This document shows positions 60,057 to 64,000 of a stretch of DNA of 64,000 nt, piece by piece. The position numbers and the translations under genes are program-made. The notes under the pieces are model-generated. The model saw only the letters and a list, made by a program, of their open reading frames with translations, ran no database searches and was not told where the DNA came from. Source of the stretch: Comamonadaceae bacterium (lineage in GTDB: Bacteria > Pseudomonadota > Gammaproteobacteria > Burkholderiales > Burkholderiaceae_C); contig JAIXUG010000028.1 in the NCBI GenBank assembly GCA_027484105.1, forward strand, positions 372,001 through 436,000, given 5' to 3'. Every line of letters begins with the position of its first letter. Positions within the stretch are counted from its first letter, which is position 1.

Positions 60057-61862
60057 ATGTCAACAACAGATATGAGCAACAACGTACGGGAGCGCTCCCG
60101 TCCGATGACCGCAGAGGAGAAAAAGGTCATCATGGCATCGTCTGCCGGGACGATCTTTGAGTGGTACGACTTCTACCTTTACGGCGCCTTGGCCGCCATC
60201 ATTGGCGCGCAATTCTTCACCGCCTTCCCGGAAAACACCCGCAACGTCTTTGCGCTGCTGGCTTTTGCCGCGGGCTTCATCGTGCGCCCCTTCGGTGCGC
60301 TGGTGTTTGGCATGTTGGGCGACATGATCGGCCGCAAGCACACTTTCTTGATGACCATCGTCATCATGGGTGTGTCGACCTTCTTGGTGGGTGTCTTGCC
60401 TAACTACGAAAGCTGGGGCGTTGCGGCGCCCATCATCCTGATCCTTCTGCGCATGGCACAAGGTTTGGCCCTGGGCGGTGAATACGGTGGTGCGGCCATC
60501 TATGTGGCCGAACACGCGCCTGCCAATCAGCGTGGCTATTTCACAGCCTTCATTCAGACCACAGCGACCTTGGGTCTGCTGCTGTCGCTGATCGTCATTT
60601 TGTCGGTGCAAGGCTATGTCAACGGCAACTACCCCGACGTGCCCTTGATGAAAGACGGCGTGGCCGTGCTCATGGCCGATGGCAGCCCCACCATGGTCAA
60701 GGCGTTCAACGCCTGGGGCTGGCGTGTTCCCTTCATCGGCTCCATTTTCTTGCTGTTGATTTCGCTGTACATCCGCTTGCAGATGAACGAAAGCCCCGCC
60801 TTCAAGAAAATGAAGGAAGAAGGCCGCACCTCCAAGGCACCTTTGAGCGAAGCTTTTGGCAACTGGAAAAACGGCAAGATCGCCCTGATCGCTTTGCTGG
60901 GTCTGGTCGCGGGTCAGGCTGTGGTCTGGTACACCGGCCAGTTCTATGCGCTGTTCTTCATGCAAAACGTGATCAAGGTTGACAGCTTCACCGCCAACGT
61001 GATGGTGGCTTGGTCGCTGATTCTGGGTACAGGCGGCTTTTTGCTCTTCGGCGCCCTGTCTGACCGCATTGGTCGCAAGCCCATCATCCTGGCCGGTTGC
61101 GTGCTGGCTGCGGCGACCTTCTTGCCCGTGTTCAACTTTTTGACTGAAACGGCCAACCCCGCCATTTACAAAGCACATCAAACGCCGGTTTCCGTCAAGG
61201 TGGCGGCTGAAGATTGCTCTTTCCAGTTCAACCCCACGGGCACTGTGAAATTCACATCGTCTTGCGACATTGCCAAGGCTCAACTGGCTCGTTCTTCGGT
61301 GAACTACTCGACAGAAGAAGGCGCTGCACCTGGCACCCTCGCGGTGGTGAAGGTGGGCGAGACCGTCATCGAATCCTATGACGCAGGCAAGCTGACAGGC
61401 GACGATCTGAAAAAGGCCAAAGCCGCTTTCGACGGCAGCCTGAACGCGGCGCTGAAACAAGCGGGTTATCCACTGGTGCCTGCTGACAACAAGACTGTGG
61501 CCAAAGCCAACAATTTCGTTGACATCTTCACCGCACAGAAGATGACCATCATCCTGATCCTGACCTACTTGGTTTTGTTGGTGACGATGGTCTATGGCCC
61601 GATCGCTGCGATGCTGGTTGAAATGTTCCCCACCCGCATCCGTTACTCTGGCTTGTCGCTGCCCTACCACATCGGCAACGGCTGGTTCGGCGGTCTGATG
61701 CCTGCGACAGCGTTTGCGATCTCTGCGCAGACCGGCAACATCTACTCCGGACTCTGGTACGCCATCGTGATTGCCGTCATGACCGTCGTCATTGGCACAC
61801 TGTTCGTCCCAGGTGGCACACACAAGAAGGACATCTTCGCTGGCGACCACGACGCCCGATAA
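60057..61862 (+). CDS. MFS transporter, metabolite:H+ symporter family, with periplasmic insertion
   Basis: A 601-residue 12-helix transporter of the MHS group (ProP/ShiA-like): SSAGTIFEWYDFYLYG in helix 1, RPFGALVFGMLGDMIGRKH between helices 2 and 3, and ALGGEYGGAAIYVAEHAP in helix 4. It is longer than usual (about 430-450) because a hydrophilic segment of roughly 130 residues (about 370-500) lies between helices 9 and 10, on the periplasmic side; it contains two cysteines (EDCSFQF, SSCDIA). Substrates of the group are small organic acids or betaines. ATG 60057 has AAGGA at good spacing. Confidence 0.88.
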   Translation: MSTTDMSNNVRERSRPMTAEEKKVIMASSAGTIFEWYDFYLYGALAAIIGAQFFTAFPENTRNVFALLAFAAGFIVRPFGALVFGMLGDMIGRKHTFLMTIVIMGVSTFLVGVLPNYESWGVAAPIILILLRMAQGLALGGEYGGAAIYVAEHAPANQRGYFTAFIQTTATLGLLLSLIVILSVQGYVNGNYPDVPLMKDGVAVLMADGSPTMVKAFNAWGWRVPFIGSIFLLLISLYIRLQMNESPAFKKMKEEGRTSKAPLSEAFGNWKNGKIALIALLGLVAGQAVVWYTGQFYALFFMQNVIKVDSFTANVMVAWSLILGTGGFLLFGALSDRIGRKPIILAGCVLAAATFLPVFNFLTETANPAIYKAHQTPVSVKVAAEDCSFQFNPTGTVKFTSSCDIAKAQLARSSVNYSTEEGAAPGTLAVVKVGETVIESYDAGKLTGDDLKKAKAAFDGSLNAALKQAGYPLVPADNKTVAKANNFVDIFTAQKMTIILILTYLVLLVTMVYGPIAAMLVEMFPTRIRYSGLSLPYHIGNGWFGGLMPATAFAISAQTGNIYSGLWYAIVIAVMTVVIGTLFVPGGTHKKDIFAGDHDAR

Positions 61863-61878
61863 ATCCAACGCCCAACCG

Positions 61879-61914
61879 ACCTGGGTCTTTTCGAAGACCC
61901 AGGTCTTTTTTTTC
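61879..61914 (+). terminator. Terminator of the MFS gene
   Basis: A 12-bp stem GACCTGGGTCTT / AAGACCCAGGTC with loop TTCG and eight T. Confidence 0.95.
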
Positions 61915-62047
61915 TCCAAGGCCTCTGCGCCCTCTATGTCAAATATCCTTTGACGTCTTTCAAATCGGATTTTCACAACGAGTCCGATTTGCAAGACGCA
62001 GCCCATGGCACACTCCATGCCTGATTTACCCGATAGGACATCCCACC

Positions 62048-62320
62048 GTGATTGAGCTTGTGTTTTCGCAACTGAGTGATGTGTTTCGCATCGGCCTGAT
62101 CATCGCGCTGGTGGTCACCATGCTCAGAACGTCCTCCGTGACCGGGCGCATCTTGCCCTTGGTCGCTGGTGTGGTGTTCGTGGCCGTGATACTGCCCAGC
62201 ACCATGCCCAGCGGTTCAGACAATCTTGGCGACGAAATCATCGCAGGACTGATATCCAACCTGATCATTCTTGTTCCGGTGCTTTTGCTGGCACTGTTGG
62301 TGGCACGCTTTCGACGCTGA
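62048..62320 (+). CDS. Small membrane protein of unknown function
   Basis: A 90-residue frame from GTG 62048 with three hydrophobic helices (FRIGLIIALVVTML; ILPLVAGVVFVAVILP; LIILVPVLLLALLVARF). I do not recognise a family. It stands alone after the MFS terminator. Codon use is ordinary, but a short, GTG-started frame could be spurious. Confidence 0.5.
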   Translation: MIELVFSQLSDVFRIGLIIALVVTMLRTSSVTGRILPLVAGVVFVAVILPSTMPSGSDNLGDEIIAGLISNLIILVPVLLLALLVARFRR

Positions 62321-62650
62321 AGCCAAACTTCTGTAAGTCCTCTGTATTTGCTTTCACTTCAAGCAACGAAACAGGACGATGGCTTGAAAAAACCCGTGGT
62401 AAACCCTAGCAACACTTCTAAGTATTTTCCCTTGATTCACACCTTGCTGGGTGTCTATCTACAGAAAGCGAAGCGTCAGGCGTTTGTCAGGTTGCCTCTT
62501 TTCCCGAGTGATGCCGCCCAATAAGCATAGAAAAAATAGGGTTTATTCAGCATTCTGATGGGCTTTTCATCGGGTGTAACCCCTTGTGGACTTTTGCAAA
62601 CTTCCTCATAGAATCCGCCAAATTATTTTGGTCCCCACCCGTGGAAGTCT
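62321..62650. other. Intergenic region before the membrane/TPR gene pair
   Basis: 330 bases, AT-richer than the genes. TTGTGG and TAGAAT about 19 bases apart near 62585-62615 could be a weak promoter for the genes that follow. No ORF, hairpin with T-tract or repeat stands out. Confidence 0.4.
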
Positions 62651-62947
62651 ATGTTGCTTGCTGTTGTCATTGCCAAGAGTCTGATTGAACTTTCCTTGAT
62701 GTTCATCGTCGGGCGTTTCTTGCTGGGCTTGCTGGCGGGCTCCAACCGTGACAACAACGTTTTTTGGCAATTGCTCGATGTGGCCTCCAAACCGGCTTTG
62801 TGGATCACCCGCAAAATCAGCCCCAAGCTGATCTTGGACCAACACATTCCACTGGCCACCAGCAGCTGGCTGATCATCGCTTGGGTTTTGGTGGTGCAAC
62901 TGAAAATCGAGCTGTGTCTCGAGATGGGGATCGCCACATGTCAGTGA
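62651..62947 (+). CDS. Small membrane protein (unknown), paired with TPR gene
   Basis: A 98-residue protein with two or three hydrophobic segments (VIAKSLIELSLMFIVGRFLL; SSWLIIAWVLVVQLKIEL) and a basic, polar loop between them. I do not recognise the family. Its last ten bases overlap the next gene, a TPR protein, so the pair is probably co-translated. Confidence 0.65.
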   Translation: MLLAVVIAKSLIELSLMFIVGRFLLGLLAGSNRDNNVFWQLLDVASKPALWITRKISPKLILDQHIPLATSSWLIIAWVLVVQLKIELCLEMGIATCQ

Positions 62948-63555
62948 ACACCCCCCTGGCTCCCGCCAAACTCCACACCTCCATCCGCACCCGTTGTCTA
63001 TGGTTGCGTTTCAAGGCCAAAGTTCTGTTGGTGTTTGGCCTGCGCAATCAAGCCTATGCTGTTTTTGAAGAGATCCTCGACATCCATCCACAGGATGTTT
63101 TGGCGCTCAACAGCTTGGGCTACAACGAGCTGAACAATCGCCGCTTGGTGCAGGCTCTGGGGTTCTTTGAGCGCGCCCTGACGCTCACACCGAACAACGC
63201 CAACGCCCATTTCAATGTGGGGTTTGTGTGCGAAGAATTGGGGCGCAGCCAAGATGCGGAGCTCGCATTCCGAAAAGCCCTGTCGATCGACGAAAAATTG
63301 GACCGCGCTTGGTACGGCCTGGGCTTGGTGCTGGTACGCCAACGGCGCCTCGAAGAATCTTTGGTGGCTTTCAAACGCAACACCGAATTGCAAGCCATGA
63401 GTCCTTACGCCTGGTACCAAATGGCCCGGGTGCACATGGAATTGCACCAACCCGAAAAAGCCCTGGAGGTGATGCGCCACCTCAAGGGCTTTGAGCCCAA
63501 AGTGGCCGCTCAATTTGAGCGGGAAACAGGGCTGCAATTGGATAAGGCCGTGTGA
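62938..63555 (+). CDS. Tetratricopeptide repeat protein
   Basis: A 205-residue soluble protein with about four TPR units (QAYAVFEEILDIHPQDVLAL; RLVQALGFFERALTLTPNNA; DAELAFRKALSIDEKLDRAW; KALEVMRHLKGFEPKVAAQF) after a basic N-terminus. A scaffold or interaction role is likely; the partner may be the small membrane protein it overlaps. ATG 62938 is used. Confidence 0.8.
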   Translation: MSVNTPLAPAKLHTSIRTRCLWLRFKAKVLLVFGLRNQAYAVFEEILDIHPQDVLALNSLGYNELNNRRLVQALGFFERALTLTPNNANAHFNVGFVCEELGRSQDAELAFRKALSIDEKLDRAWYGLGLVLVRQRRLEESLVAFKRNTELQAMSPYAWYQMARVHMELHQPEKALEVMRHLKGFEPKVAAQFERETGLQLDKAV

Positions 63556-63631
63556 TGTCTCCCCACAAGTTGGGGAAATCTATTCAAGATTGACAGTCGG
63601 TAGTTTGTTTTTTTACAAGAAGGAGATGACG

Positions 63632-63895
63632 ATGCAGCTCACTGCAAGGCACCAGGAATACTGGAGCAAAAACCTAAGGATCACGGGGCTCTTGCTGGCC
63701 CTGTGGTTCTTTGTCACGTTTGTACTTTTGTACTTTTCGCGCGATTTGACATTCAGCTTTTTTGGCTGGCCGTTCTCGTTTTGGGTTGCTGCCCAAGGCG
63801 CACTGATCGTGTACTGCCTCATCATTTGGTACTACGCCCGCTACATGAACAACCTTGACAAGGAATATGGCGTGGCAGAAGGAGAAGAAGCATGA
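63632..63895 (+). CDS. DUF4212 protein, sodium/solute symporter small subunit
   Basis: An 87-residue protein with two helices (ITGLLLALWFFVTFVLLYFS; FSFWVAAQGALIVYCLIIWY) and the LDKEYGV tail typical of DUF4212. AAGGAG lies six bases before ATG 63632, so I prefer it to ATG 63626. The next gene, the large symporter, overlaps its stop codon. Confidence 0.9.
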   Translation: MQLTARHQEYWSKNLRITGLLLALWFFVTFVLLYFSRDLTFSFFGWPFSFWVAAQGALIVYCLIIWYYARYMNNLDKEYGVAEGEEA

Positions 63896-64000
63896 GCGTT
63901 TTTGACGGAGTGGGGCAAACCCAAAGCCAGTTTCAGAAGTCTCTGAACAAAGTCTTCCTTTTCTACGGCGGTGGCTTTGTGGCCTTCGTCGTGGTGCTGG
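63892..64000 (+). CDS. Sodium/solute symporter (ActP/VC_2705-like), N-terminal fragment
   Basis: ATG 63892 overlaps the DUF4212 stop (ATGA). The visible 36 residues (starting MSVFDGVGQTQSQFQKSL and entering a helix VFLFYGGGFVAFVVVL) match the start of VC_2705-type solute:sodium symporters, whose substrates include acetate and other monocarboxylates. The rest lies outside the window. Confidence 0.75.
   Translation, partial: MSVFDGVGQTQSQFQKSLNKVFLFYGGGFVAFVVVL

Overview
The window looks like chromosome from a freshwater Burkholderiales bacterium of the family Comamonadaceae (Limnohabitans/Rhodoferax-like). I infer this from the 'Bug' receptors of tripartite tricarboxylate transporters, the beta-proteobacterial trimeric porins, the gene order tyrS / M23 peptidase / anmK / erpA / rpsI / rplM, a paaABCDE operon, a double-length UvrA, and a moderately high GC content. 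I see no rRNA, tRNA or CRISPR array. No prophage or complete insertion sequence is visible, although one tyrosine recombinase gene stands alone.

Layout. 1-1.2 kb: the end of a TctA permease and a Bug receptor. 1.3-3.8 kb: an accessory-looking pair, a tyrosine recombinase with an antitoxin-like N-terminus and a porin gene without a normal start codon. Between them is an 8-7-8 inverted repeat shaped like a recombinase core site. 3.9-12.3 kb (minus): one tightly overlapping peptide-ABC operon with two paralogous binding proteins, two permeases, two ATPases and an embedded M20 amidohydrolase. 12.4-20.1 kb: a DUF3047 lipoprotein, a second Bug receptor, an alpha/beta-hydrolase lipoprotein, a second porin, coq7, an OsmC protein and ilvA. 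20.1-32.0 kb: a type II secretion cluster (gspC divergent; gspG-H-I-J-K-L-M-N-D-E, an outer-membrane protein, gspF). 32.0-44.6 kb: housekeeping genes (5'-nucleotidase, a possible zinc ABC system with DUF3299 protein, EamA transporter, dtd, CDF exporter, tyrS, M23 peptidase, anmK, erpA, rpsI, rplM, rlmJ). 44.7-48.6 kb: the phenylacetyl-CoA epoxidase operon paaABCDE behind a near-perfect TetR-type palindrome. 48.6-57.7 kb: an Atm1-type exporter, two thioesterases and a 2056-residue tandem UvrA. 57.8-64 kb: a CBS/DUF294 protein, an unpaired DUF4212 symporter subunit, a metabolite:H+ MFS transporter, small membrane and TPR proteins, then a second DUF4212 subunit overlapping the start of its sodium/solute symporter.

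The genes suggest a heterotroph that takes up carboxylates, peptides or N-acyl amino acids and other organic acids, secretes proteins by type II secretion and degrades phenylacetate aerobically.

The two most unusual signals are these. (1) Three palindromic insertions in the uvrA reading frame share a conserved 26-32 bp centre, but each has its own 23-31 bp inverted arms; a fourth, different palindrome of REP type lies in the same gene. (2) The recombinase/porin locus looks able to undergo site-specific rearrangement, or to have undergone it already.
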